Of a DNA stretch of 64,000 nucleotides, positions 37,171-46,011 are shown one piece after another. Both the position numbers and the translations under genes were made by a program. The notes below the pieces were generated by a model, which saw only the letters and a program-made list of their open reading frames with translations, ran no database searches and was not told the origin of the DNA. Position 1 is the stretch's first letter; each line of letters starts with the position of its first letter. The stretch is from UKL13-2 sp036394575 (GTDB taxonomy: Bacteria > Pseudomonadota > Gammaproteobacteria > Burkholderiales > Usitatibacteraceae), in contig DASWEY010000019.1 of the NCBI GenBank assembly GCA_036394575.1, forward strand, positions 49,011-113,010, given 5' to 3'.

Positions 37171-37659
37171 TTACATGTTGAAAGAATATCGCGTTTCTTC
37201 CCAAGCCTTGTCTGGAAACGATCCATTTACAACACGTCTTTTTTTGAGGTAGCGCCCCTGTTGAAATACTAGTTCGGCAGTATAAGCATCTGCGCCATCG
37301 CCACCATTCACCAAGAGGACGACATCATTCCCAGATTGGTCCAAAGAGACGTTCATTGGGTTTGCAAGATCTGCGTACGCTGAGAACGGAATGTATATCT
37401 TTTGCTTCCCGATTCTAATGTCTAGCTTGACAATTGCTGAAGCGGGATGCCCTTGTTCAGCACCCCACAGGCTTTGCGAGCCATAAATAGAAAAATTTGG
37501 TTTGCTCGCAAGAACGACAATAGAGAATTTTTTGCCACCTTTAAGCTCTATTGCCAATTCGGCACGCCCATCTTTTAGGGACACCGAGTTGGCACCAAAC
37601 ACCATGCCTGCCTGAAGTAGAAAGACAATAAATGCCCAACAGTAGATTCGTATCATCAT
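37171..37659 (-). CDS. secreted protein, candidate immunity to the mini-Rhs toxin
   Basis: A 162-residue protein with a Sec signal (IYCWAFIVFLLQAGMVFG) and a beta-rich mature domain. Its ATG overlaps the stop of the mini-Rhs gene (ATGA), the tight coupling typical of effector-immunity pairs. If the toxin acts on peptidoglycan in the periplasm, an exported immunity protein is what would be needed. No family is recognised; the diverged paralogue follows at once. One 60-base line counted here (37501-37560) is 38% GC, against about 60% in the backbone. Confidence 0.6.
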   Translation of the reverse strand: MMIRIYCWAFIVFLLQAGMVFGANSVSLKDGRAELAIELKGGKKFSIVVLASKPNFSIYGSQSLWGAEQGHPASAIVKLDIRIGKQKIYIPFSAYADLANPMNVSLDQSGNDVVLLVNGGDGADAYTAELVFQQGRYLKKRRVVNGSFPDKAWEETRYSFNM

Positions 37660-38240
37660 TCGAATACTTTCAATATTTTGTCTGAACTGCGGTTGATCCT
37701 TTTTCGGACATTAAGCGGAAGCACAATACAGCCTGTAGAGGCTGTTTCACACTTACACGAATTATCACCGTGAATCTGGAACGAACTGCGACCAAAAGTA
37801 TTGGTGTCAGGTAATGGCGTCAAGTCCATAATATTTTTACCAGTATTAGGGCTATCTCTCATCGAACCAATCCGATATTCTCCTTCGGTTAAAGGCCCCG
37901 CCGGATTTTGAGGATTACGCGGTTCAGATGCGGACTGCAGTTGCCAAACTGGATTGTTAAGCCCATCTGCCCTCCCTGAATATCCTTTGTCAGTAATAAA
38001 GTCAGCCGCTCCTCCTTCTGGAGGGAAGTACCACAGCGAACCTGAAGACAAGTAGTACTCCCAGTGCAATCCGAAGGGGTCTCTTAAGTTCAATGGGCTG
38101 CCCTTCACATATGCATATGTATTGACGCCCCCTTTTAACCCAATCGGGTCACTCTGCACATATCGCGCTGCAGCACTACTGCCATAACCGATTAGCACCA
38201 GCATAAGCAAGATCGCTTTGATCAATCTCAGTATTGTCAT
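37656..38240 (-). CDS. signal-peptide mini-Rhs protein with DUF2778/Tlde1-like domain
   Basis: A 194-residue protein. Signal peptide at 1-25 (LIKAILLMLVLIGYGSSAAA), then only the last 33 residues of an Rhs core (RYVQSDPIGL, NTYAYVKGSPLN, DPFGL at 54-58), then a C-terminal domain with the DUF2778/Tlde1 marks GYSGRADGLNNP (86-97), G-P-L-T-E-G-E-Y-R-I (115-124), SFQIHG (H157) and ASTGCIVL (C171). The His/Cys pair matches an L,D-transpeptidase-type active site; Tlde1 effectors use it to cut or swap D-amino acids in stem peptides. The full Rhs shell is absent. ATG 38240 is preferred; 38273 overlaps the upstream gene. Confidence 0.75.
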   Translation of the reverse strand: MTILRLIKAILLMLVLIGYGSSAAARYVQSDPIGLKGGVNTYAYVKGSPLNLRDPFGLHWEYYLSSGSLWYFPPEGGAADFITDKGYSGRADGLNNPVWQLQSASEPRNPQNPAGPLTEGEYRIGSMRDSPNTGKNIMDLTPLPDTNTFGRSSFQIHGDNSCKCETASTGCIVLPLNVRKRINRSSDKILKVFE

Positions 38241-38253
38241 TCCGCTTCCCCTT

Positions 38254-39285
38254 TCATTGTACTGATTTAGCATTGTTCACTCGTTGTAAATAATCCCTGT
38301 TTGCTGCCTCATCCGGTTCTCGCCAACCAAGCGCCTCAGCCTTCCCTCGCCATTGCCGCATGCCCTGATCAAGTTGCATGAAATACGGGCGCTGTTCCTC
38401 CGGAATGTCTCTCGGCATCGGGTACTTGTTCACAAAATGCCGCTGCCGTAGGCGGTAGCAGGCCGATGCGGTATGCAGCATGGCCGGTACATACTTCGGG
38501 TAGTGCGCTAACACCAGACTGGCCAAAGCAATGCGGTACTCTTCCTGGCCTTGCTGTCCATACCACTCCAGCAAGGTGCCTGCCATCACGACAACGGTCT
38601 CTTTCTTGGTCAAGGGTTGCATGTAGATGCCATTGGCCAAGGCTTCCGCGGTCATCGGGTTTTGCTGCTGCACCCAGACGTCCCGCGTGAAGCCGGCGCC
38701 GCTGGTAGCTTCCAAATTGAAATAGGTACCCAACTCATCCCGGTATTTGACGAAGATATGCTCCGGCGCGGTCGATGCGGTTACGTCGATGCCGAGCTTC
38801 TGTCCAAGGACGATGAAGAGCAAGGGCATCGACACGCAATTGCCCTTCCGTGTGGCAAGATAGTTAGGCAACAGCTTGTTGCGAATGTTTTGGCCGAAGG
38901 GGTCGTCGAGATCGTAATGGAATGGTCGGTTGGCGTTCCAGGGACCTGCTTGATAAATATACGAACGCAGCGCATCGAGTTTCTGCCGGCTAGTAGCGCG
39001 GGCCGGCAATTGGGATTTGACCTTTGCCGCTATCGCATCGAGTTGCTTGAGATTTTTGGCGATGTCGATGCCCGGATCGATCATGTGATCGATGGCCAGC
39101 TTTGCTTTCGCGAGATCGATCTGATCGTCCGGCGATTCCAGAATGGCGCGGATCGTTTGAAGATGCGCGTCCGGCACATGTGTGATGCTCTCCGCATATG
39201 CAGCCTGGATAGCTGCCGATAGCGGAAGAAACATGCCCAACAAAAACGATAGTACTAATGAAGTAGGCGCTGGTAGCGGGCGCAT
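38254..39285 (-). CDS. secreted transglutaminase-like (SirB1-type) protein
   Basis: A 343-residue exported protein (signal to about residue 32, ...AAYAES). The transglutaminase-like core shows a Cys in RKGNCVSMPLLFIVLGQKLGI, a His in APEHIFVKY and YFNLEATSG, a set seen in SirB1/transglutaminase-core-2 proteins. A TPR-like C-terminal part (ALASLVLAHYPKYVPAMLHTA) follows. Activity is uncertain. It ends 13 bp before the mini-Rhs start, so it may head the same transcript; its base composition lies between the AT-rich patch and the backbone. Confidence 0.8.
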   Translation of the reverse strand: MRPLPAPTSLVLSFLLGMFLPLSAAIQAAYAESITHVPDAHLQTIRAILESPDDQIDLAKAKLAIDHMIDPGIDIAKNLKQLDAIAAKVKSQLPARATSRQKLDALRSYIYQAGPWNANRPFHYDLDDPFGQNIRNKLLPNYLATRKGNCVSMPLLFIVLGQKLGIDVTASTAPEHIFVKYRDELGTYFNLEATSGAGFTRDVWVQQQNPMTAEALANGIYMQPLTKKETVVVMAGTLLEWYGQQGQEEYRIALASLVLAHYPKYVPAMLHTASACYRLRQRHFVNKYPMPRDIPEEQRPYFMQLDQGMRQWRGKAEALGWREPDEAANRDYLQRVNNAKSVQ

Positions 39286-39520
39286 GCTTATCCGACGGGT
39301 AGATGGAGTTTTACATCACAAATTTTAATTGGCGTTACGCCACGCAAAGGCTTGAGTGCCCTTTGAATTCAAGCGGCAATCTCGCAACGACGGCTAATGT
39401 AGCCAAATGTAAATTTGATAGGCAAGCATTTTGATTTGGATTTGCCGTTTCCTACCCGCGCAAGTAGGAATTGAGGGTGCTTATATTGCCGAATCAAGAT
39501 TGGCGTCTGAGTTGCGCTGT

Positions 39521-39606
39521 GAAAAATTCGTAGAACGCCATTTGGCGCGCATTTCCAAGCTTTTTTGCCCGGAAACCCGCGCCAATGCTGGACTTTCAAA
39601 ATTCAT
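39521..39606 (-). repeat. family A palindromic repeat, copy 6
   Basis: TTGGCGCG (39542-39549) pairs with CGCGCCAA (39578-39585). The outer flanks AAAATTCGTAGAACGCCATT and AATGCTGGACTTTCAAAATT show the element's full length (about 85 bp). The gap 39286-39754 has no gene. Confidence 0.88.
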
Positions 39607-39635
39607 CCGTGCACCGCCCATGGATACAAAACTGG

Positions 39636-39655
39636 ATACCGGCCTTCGCCGGTAT
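39636..39655. repeat. family C repeat fragment (hairpin)
   Basis: ATACCGGC CTTC GCCGGTAT is a perfect 8-bp hairpin preceded by ACTGG and followed by GACAG, the core of the family seen whole at 46012-46097. It is the only other signal in this gap. Confidence 0.55.
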
Positions 39656-39754
39656 GACAGTGTTCCATTCGCGGTCTGTCTAAATTGAAAGCTATGCAGT
39701 TCCGGCAAAGCAGTTATTGCCGCGCCTGAGTCCGAGGTTGCGAGCGATCGCGAC

Positions 39755-42700
39755 TCAATAATCCCCACCGCCCCCCGAAAACCCACCCTGCTGGTAGCGA
39801 TCCCGCCAGTCGCGCTGCGGGGGCGGCAGCATATTGCTGGTGTCGTATTTGAGTTCGACGTTGTCGGGGGTCAGCCACTCTTGCAGGGATTGGATCAGCG
39901 GCTCGCTGATGCGCACGCGCCAGTTTTCGGGCAGGGGCACGTCGACTTCGCCGGTGCCGTTGTTGTAGTGGATGAAAATCGCGCAGCTGCCGGGCTGGTT
40001 GGGGGCGAGATGCGGGGAGAGGATGCGGCGCAGTTTTTCGCTGTCGGCCTGGCCGTTCATCGATAGCGTCATCATGCGCACATGCTTACGCGCTTCGTCG
40101 ATCGACAGCAGCTCGTCGACGATCACGCGCAGGCCACCGGAAAAATCGTCCACGCTGACCTTGCCGCGGATGATCAGGGGCTGATCGTCGACCAGCATGG
40201 CGCGCTTCTTGTCGAAGACTTCGTTGTAGATCACGGCTTCCACCCGCGCGGTGCCGTCGTCGAGGGTGATCACGCACATGCGCCCGCGCTTGCCGTTGCG
40301 CACGCGCTGCTCGTAGAGAATGCCGGCCAGCATCACCGGCTCGTTCTTGGCCTGCAGATCGATCAGCCTGGTCTTGGCGAACTGGCGGATTTCGCGCTCG
40401 TATGAGGTGAAAGGATGACCGGAGAGATAAAAGCCCAGTGCTTTTTTCTCGGCATTCAGGCGGTCGCGTTCGCTCCAGGCGTGCACCTGCACCAGCTCGA
40501 GCACATCCATGCTGCCGCCGGTGGCTTCGCCGAACAGGCTGACCTGCTGTGCGTCGCGCTCGGCCTTCTCGGCCATTTCGATGGCCTTGGGCAATGCGGT
40601 GATGAGCGTGGCGCGATTCGGCTCGATGGCGTCAAACGCGCCGGCGCAGATCAGCGCTTCGATGGCGCGGCGGTTGACCTTGCTGCGGTCGATGCGGCGC
40701 ACGAAATCGAGCAAATCCTTGAATGGCCCGCCGGCAATGCGCACGCCGACGATGCTCTCAATTGCCGATGCGCCGGTGCCTTTGACCGCACCGAGGCCGT
40801 AGCGCACGGTTTTTTCATCGACCGGTTTGAAGCGATAGGTGCCCTGGTTGATATCCGGCGCCAGCACGGTAATGCCATTGGCCTTGGTGTCGTCGAACAC
40901 CATTTGCACCTTGTCGGTGAAATCCATCACCCCCGACATGTTGGCGGCCATGAATTCGGCGGTGTAATGCGCCTTCAGGTACGCGGTCTGGTAGGCCACC
41001 AGCGAATACGCGGCCGAGTGCGATTTGTTGAAACCGTAGCCGGCAAACTTTTCCATGAAGTCGAAAAGTTCCTTGGCCACCTTGGCGGTGACGCCGTTCT
41101 TTTGCGCGCCCTCGCCGAAGATGCCGCGATGCTTGGCCATCTCTTCCGGCTTTTTCTTGCCCATGGCGCGACGCAGCAGATCGGCGCCGCCCAGCGAGTA
41201 GCCGCCGATCACCTGGGCGATCTGCATCACCTGTTCCTGGTAGATCATGATGCCGCAGGTGGGCGAGAGGATCGGCCGCACCCGCTCATCAAGGAAGGTC
41301 ACCGCCTCGCTGCCGTTCTTGTACTTGATGTATTGCGGGATCAGGTCCATCGGGCCCGGGCGATAGAGCGCGTTCAGCGCGGTGAGATCGTCGAGCCTGG
41401 AGGGCTTGGACTTGACCAGCAGATCGCGCATGCCGCGACTTTCAAACTGGAAGATCGCCACCGTATTGCCCTTGGCGAAAATCTCGTAGGCTTTCTTGTC
41501 GTCGAGCGGAATGGTGGTGAGATCGAATTCGCTGTTTGGGCGGCCATTGGGTTGCTTACCCGGCCGCTCGTGGATCAGCTTGTTGGCTTCTTCCAGAATG
41601 GTCAGCGTGGTCAGGCCCAGAAAGTCGAACTTGACCAGGCCCACCGCTTCGACGTCGTCCTTGTCGTACTGGCTCACGAATGAATCCGAACCATCGGCCA
41701 CATACAGCGGCGTGAAGTCGGTCAGCGGCCCGGGCGCGATCAGCACGCCGCCGGCATGCATGCCGACGTTGCGGGTGATGCCTTCCAGTTTCAGCGCCAG
41801 CTCCATCAGCTGCGCGACTTCATCCTCGGCCTTCATGCGCTCGGAGAACTGCGGCTCGGCCTCGATCGCGCCCTTGAGCGTGATGCCGAGCTGATTGGGG
41901 ATCAGCTTGGCGATCTGGTCGACATAGTTGTAGCCCATGCCGAGCACGCGGCCGACGTCGCGGATCACCGCCTTGGCCGCCATCGTGCCGAAGGTGACGA
42001 TCTGCGACACGCTTTCGTGGCCGTATTTGTTCTTGACGTAATCGATGACGCGATCACGCCCTTCCTGACAAAAGTCGATATCGAAATCGGGCATCGAGAC
42101 GCGTTCCGGATTCAGAAAGCGCTCAAACAGCAGATCGTATTCCAGCGGATCCAGATCGGTAATACCCAGCGAATATGCCACCAGCGAGCCGGCGCCCGAG
42201 CCGCGGCCCGGCCCGACCGGCACGCCGTTCATCTTCGCCCAGTTGATGAAGTCGGCCACGATCAGGAAGTAACCGGGGAAGCCCATGTGCACAATGGTGC
42301 GGACCTCGAACTCGAGCCGCTCCAGATAGCGCGGATAAACCTCGGCGCGTTTGGCCGCATCCGGAAAACCGATCGCCAGGCGCTTGTCCATGCCGGCCTT
42401 GGCGGAATCCATCAAATAGGCGTCGATGGTCTCGCCATTGGGCGTGGGAAAATTCGGCAGCCTGGATTTGCCCAGCGAGAATTCGAAGTGGCAGCGCCTG
42501 GCGATCTCGGCGGCGTTTTCCAGCGCTTCGGGAATATCGGCGAACAAGGTCGCCATTTCCGCTGCCGACTTGAAATACTGCGCCGCCGTGAAATCGCGCG
42601 TGCGGCGCTTGTCGCCCAGCACCTCGCCGCGCGCGATGCAGACGCGCGCTTCGTGCGCCTTGAAATCCTCCGCCTTCATGAACTGGATGGGATGGGTCGC

Positions 42701-43297
42701 CACCACCGGCAGATCGCAGACACTGGCGAGATTCATCGCCTGCTGGTTGTAGGGCTCGTCGAAATCGCGCTCGGCGCGCTGCAGCTCGATGTAGAACGCA
42801 TTCTGGAAATCCGCCGACCAAGCATTGGCCAGCGCCATCGCGCGCTTGGTATCGCTCTGCAACAGCGCCTGGCCGATATCGCCGAACGCCGCGCCGGACA
42901 AGGCGATCAGGCCATCCGTGGTTTTACCGCTCAGCCATTTGCGCGACACTTCGGCGCGGCCGCGCCAGGTGTTCTCGCGATAAGCGCGCGTCAGCAGCTG
43001 GCAGAGATTGAGGTAGCCGGCATCGTTGCGGCACAGCAGCAAGAGGCGCGTGGGCTGGTCGCGATTTTTTTCGTTTTCGATATACAGCTCGCAGCCGATG
43101 ATCGGCTGCACGCCGCGGCCGCGCGCCATCTGGTAGAACTTGACCGCGCCGAACACATTGGCCAGATCGGTGATCGCCAGCGCCGGCAATTTATCGGCAG
43201 CCGCCTTGGCCACCGCTTCATCGATACGGACGATGGAGTCCGTGATGGAGTACTCGGTGTGGAGGCGCAGATGCGCGAAGGGAGCGGAAGGGATCAT
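39755..43297 (-). CDS. dnaE: DNA polymerase III alpha subunit
   Basis: Replicative polymerase, 1180 residues. N-terminal PHP domain (FAHLRLHTEYSITDSIVRIDEAV, ITDLANVFGAVKF); polymerase palm with the catalytic Asp pair in PDFDIDFCQEGRD and the third in VKFDFLGLTTL; GPGRGSGAGSLVAY; helix-hairpin-helix and OB-fold regions (ERRNA-type tail, MLAGILYEQRVRNGKRGRMCVITLDD). The C-terminus ends in a Gly-rich tail (GGFSGGGGDY), longer than in E. coli. It is monocistronic here, with an unusual repeat-rich gap downstream. Confidence 0.97.
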   Translation of the reverse strand: MIPSAPFAHLRLHTEYSITDSIVRIDEAVAKAAADKLPALAITDLANVFGAVKFYQMARGRGVQPIIGCELYIENEKNRDQPTRLLLLCRNDAGYLNLCQLLTRAYRENTWRGRAEVSRKWLSGKTTDGLIALSGAAFGDIGQALLQSDTKRAMALANAWSADFQNAFYIELQRAERDFDEPYNQQAMNLASVCDLPVVATHPIQFMKAEDFKAHEARVCIARGEVLGDKRRTRDFTAAQYFKSAAEMATLFADIPEALENAAEIARRCHFEFSLGKSRLPNFPTPNGETIDAYLMDSAKAGMDKRLAIGFPDAAKRAEVYPRYLERLEFEVRTIVHMGFPGYFLIVADFINWAKMNGVPVGPGRGSGAGSLVAYSLGITDLDPLEYDLLFERFLNPERVSMPDFDIDFCQEGRDRVIDYVKNKYGHESVSQIVTFGTMAAKAVIRDVGRVLGMGYNYVDQIAKLIPNQLGITLKGAIEAEPQFSERMKAEDEVAQLMELALKLEGITRNVGMHAGGVLIAPGPLTDFTPLYVADGSDSFVSQYDKDDVEAVGLVKFDFLGLTTLTILEEANKLIHERPGKQPNGRPNSEFDLTTIPLDDKKAYEIFAKGNTVAIFQFESRGMRDLLVKSKPSRLDDLTALNALYRPGPMDLIPQYIKYKNGSEAVTFLDERVRPILSPTCGIMIYQEQVMQIAQVIGGYSLGGADLLRRAMGKKKPEEMAKHRGIFGEGAQKNGVTAKVAKELFDFMEKFAGYGFNKSHSAAYSLVAYQTAYLKAHYTAEFMAANMSGVMDFTDKVQMVFDDTKANGITVLAPDINQGTYRFKPVDEKTVRYGLGAVKGTGASAIESIVGVRIAGGPFKDLLDFVRRIDRSKVNRRAIEALICAGAFDAIEPNRATLITALPKAIEMAEKAERDAQQVSLFGEATGGSMDVLELVQVHAWSERDRLNAEKKALGFYLSGHPFTSYEREIRQFAKTRLIDLQAKNEPVMLAGILYEQRVRNGKRGRMCVITLDDGTARVEAVIYNEVFDKKRAMLVDDQPLIIRGKVSVDDFSGGLRVIVDELLSIDEARKHVRMMTLSMNGQADSEKLRRILSPHLAPNQPGSCAIFIHYNNGTGEVDVPLPENWRVRISEPLIQSLQEWLTPDNVELKYDTSNMLPPPQRDWRDRYQQGGFSGGGGDY

Positions 43298-43448
43298 TGC
43301 AGGCCGTCAGAATCAGGGTGGAATTTTAACACCCTGTCGAATCGGCACTCGCCCGATGGATACCTTATTTGCGACGGCATTGCCGCGAACGCGGCGATGA
43401 AAACGAGCGCGACGACAGGCTGCCGTAGCACCTGGGCAGGCAACCGGG

Positions 43449-44198
43449 CTAGGCGGACTGCAGGCCCAAATTGAAAGTGGCCACATAGGCTGCGCCCTCT
43501 TTCATGGCGGTAAGCATCAACTCGCTGCCGCCGCTGCGAAAGATGCCGTCGCGCTCATTGCGCCGGTCCCGCCGGCCCTTGGCGGCATAAGGCGCCTGCG
43601 CGAAAACCTGGTCGCTGAGCGCATCGTCGAAGTACAACTGCGAGGTAAATTCGCGGATCTTGCCGGCGGCCGCGCCGGCGCGCACCTTGAAATGGATGTG
43701 CACGGTCCTGCCGGGATACCAGCCGGGATAGATGGTGATAAAGCTGGCCGCGCCGTTCCGGTCGGTCAGCTGGTAGCCGCGCAGGAATTTCTTGCCGCGG
43801 GTGTCGGTGCCGTCGTCATTGACATCCGAATACACGCCCAGCGCATCGCAGTGCCATATATCGACCATGACTCCTGCGAGGGGCGCGCAGCTGCCGCCAT
43901 CGACGCGGGACACATTGAAGATCAGGCGCAGCTCGGCGCCGGCCTTCAGCGTGCCGTCGCCCGGATCGGCGCGGATGTCGCTGCGATTGAGTTTCTCGTC
44001 GACGAAATAAGGGCCCTCGGTCTGCGCCGGCTTCACCACACAGGATGGCATCGGCGTTCCCGATGTTGCAGCCCCACCCAAGGCTTGCCGCGGCGCACCG
44101 AGCAAGGTTAGGGCCGCGGAGGTGCCGATCAGGCCAAGCAGTTCGCGGCGGTCGATATTGGCGAGGCGGCTTTTCTCCGTTTCATTGCTGTTGCTCAT
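43449..44198 (-). CDS. secreted intradiol ring-cleavage dioxygenase-like protein
   Basis: A 249-residue protein of the catechol/protocatechuate dioxygenase fold. Iron ligands are visible as Tyr in EGPYFVDE, Tyr in WHCDALGVYSD and His-x-His in VHIHFKV. The N-terminus has a Tat-like signal (IDRRELLGLIGTSAALTLLG), so it is exported folded. Such extracytoplasmic intradiol enzymes are common and their substrates mostly unknown; no aromatic-degradation genes surround it. Confidence 0.88.
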   Translation of the reverse strand: MSNSNETEKSRLANIDRRELLGLIGTSAALTLLGAPRQALGGAATSGTPMPSCVVKPAQTEGPYFVDEKLNRSDIRADPGDGTLKAGAELRLIFNVSRVDGGSCAPLAGVMVDIWHCDALGVYSDVNDDGTDTRGKKFLRGYQLTDRNGAASFITIYPGWYPGRTVHIHFKVRAGAAAGKIREFTSQLYFDDALSDQVFAQAPYAAKGRRDRRNERDGIFRSGGSELMLTAMKEGAAYVATFNLGLQSA

Positions 44199-44247
44199 CT
44201 GCCCTCCTCAACCGGGATTGCAACACAAGATCGGTCTCACGTCGGGA

Positions 44248-45162
44248 TTACTTTACGCTTTCCGCGCCGGACATGTCATTGCGCCGGCAATGCGCCGCAA
44301 TCTCTTCGACCAAACGTGCATGCAGGCCGACAGGCAGATCATGACCCATGCCGGGGATTACCGACAATTTGGCCTGGGGGATCACGCGGGCAGTATCGAT
44401 GCCGGCGGCCACCGGCAACAGGGGATCGTTCTGGCCGTGAATCACCAGCGTCGGCGCGGTAATCGTTTTCAGCACGCGACTGCGATCGCCGCTTGCGGCA
44501 ACGGCGACCAGTTGACGGGCGACGCCCTGCGGGTAGTTGCTGCGCAGCACATGGCGTTCGCACATGGCGTCGAGCACGGCATCGTCTTCGGGAAAACCGG
44601 GGCTGCCGATGACGCGCAGCACTTTTTTCATGCGTGCAATGGCGCCGGGAATATCGCCGCGCCTGGCGGGCGGCGCCAGCAGGGCATTGCGCGCTTTCCA
44701 CGTCGGCCCCGGCAGGCTGCGGCGGCCGGTGGTCGACATGATCGAGGTGAGGCTCTGTACCTTGTGCGGAAAATGCGCGGCGAGATTCTGCGCGATCATG
44801 CCGCCCATCGAGGCGCCGACCACATGCGCGCGGGCGATGCCCAGCGCGTCCAGCAGGCCGGCGGCGTCACGGCTCATATCGTCGATGTAATACGGCGACT
44901 TCATCGGCAGGCGCAGCATGTATTTGGCGAATTCCAGCGGCACATTCGGCATGCCGGCCTGCCCGAACTTGGTGGAGAGGCCGACATCGCGGTTGTCGAA
45001 GCGGATCACGCGAAAACCGCGCGCGGCCAGCAATACGCAAAAAGGATCGGGCCAGGCGATCATCTGCATGCCCAGACCCATGATCAGCAGCAGGGGCAGC
45101 GCCGTGGCATCGCCGATAATTTCGTATTCGAGCTGGAGGCCGTTGACCTGAACCGACGACAT
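44248..45162 (-). CDS. alpha/beta hydrolase
   Basis: A 304-residue alpha/beta-hydrolase: oxyanion region LLLIMGLGMQ, FDNRDVGLSTKF, nucleophile elbow VGASMGGMIAQ (Ser), acid in VIHGQNDPLLP and His in IPGMGHDLP. It resembles the esterase/haloperoxidase-like group. It starts 2 bp after the next hydrolase gene upstream, so the two form an operon. Confidence 0.88.
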   Translation of the reverse strand: MSSVQVNGLQLEYEIIGDATALPLLLIMGLGMQMIAWPDPFCVLLAARGFRVIRFDNRDVGLSTKFGQAGMPNVPLEFAKYMLRLPMKSPYYIDDMSRDAAGLLDALGIARAHVVGASMGGMIAQNLAAHFPHKVQSLTSIMSTTGRRSLPGPTWKARNALLAPPARRGDIPGAIARMKKVLRVIGSPGFPEDDAVLDAMCERHVLRSNYPQGVARQLVAVAASGDRSRVLKTITAPTLVIHGQNDPLLPVAAGIDTARVIPQAKLSVIPGMGHDLPVGLHARLVEEIAAHCRRNDMSGAESVK

Positions 45163-45164
45163 CC

Positions 45165-45932
45165 TTAATCCCGATCCGGGTCGCGATAGAAATACTGGCG
45201 CCAGCCGAGGCGGTGGAATTTTTCCCAGGCGCCCGGGCGCTGCGCAAGACGGTCGGCGACGGCGTACAGCGCGGTCGGGTTCATGCCCATGCCGACATGG
45301 CTGGCGACGACTTCGATGTTCTCGGTGTGCTTCGCCTCTTTCTGCTTGCTGAGCGGCCAGGACACCACGCCGTCGGTACGGCTGAAGATCGACGTGGTGG
45401 GGACCGGCGGCGCCTCGGCGATCTGCGCCAGCATCGCCGCATCGTCGAGCTTGTGGCCGCTGGCGAATTCATACAGGCGCCAGGCATTGGTCGCCTTCGG
45501 ATTGCCCGCGAACGGCGTGCCCAGGGTGATGACGCTGCGCACATGATCGGGCAGGGCCTTGGCGAATTCGCGCGCATAAATGCCGCCGAGGCTCCAGCCG
45601 ATCAGGCTGACTTTCCGTTTCGATTTGCGATGGATTTCGGCGACGCGTTCCAGGCTTTTTTCGAGCACGCCTTCGCGCGGCCCGAAGTTGAAGCCGAGGT
45701 CCCAGCCATAGGTTTCGTAACCCTGCGCCGACAGGAAATTGCGCAAGGGCACGGTGGAAAAATCCCCCGCGCCCAGGCCGGGAAATACGATCACCGCATG
45801 GCCGTCGCCGGCAGGCGCGCTTTTCAGCAGGGGCCAGGCCGCCAGGGTCGCCCCCAGTTCCCAGGGTGCGCGGCCTTCCAGCGCCAGCAACATTGCGCCA
45901 GGCGCCTGCAATTTTTCCAGAACTTCCGCCAT
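45165..45932 (-). CDS. lipase-like alpha/beta hydrolase
   Basis: A 255-residue protein with the PHB/triacylglycerol-lipase-like layout: VIVFPGLGAGDFST, YETYGWDLGFN, nucleophile elbow LIGWSLGGIYAREFA (Ser), VITLGTPFAG, a possible acid in FSRTDGVVSW and His in VASHVGMGMNP. The ATG at 45932 has GGGAG six bases upstream; the frame opens at 45983 with a Lys/Arg-rich extension. Next to a wax-ester-synthase-family gene, a role in storage-lipid turnover is an inference. Confidence 0.85.
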   Translation of the reverse strand: MAEVLEKLQAPGAMLLALEGRAPWELGATLAAWPLLKSAPAGDGHAVIVFPGLGAGDFSTVPLRNFLSAQGYETYGWDLGFNFGPREGVLEKSLERVAEIHRKSKRKVSLIGWSLGGIYAREFAKALPDHVRSVITLGTPFAGNPKATNAWRLYEFASGHKLDDAAMLAQIAEAPPVPTTSIFSRTDGVVSWPLSKQKEAKHTENIEVVASHVGMGMNPTALYAVADRLAQRPGAWEKFHRLGWRQYFYRDPDRD

Positions 45933-46011
45933 CGAATCTCCCTTCGGTTTCCTGCCGCGCCCGGAGCGCTTTGCTTCAGCCATTCATATCACCCACAAAT
46001 TTTGAGTCTGT

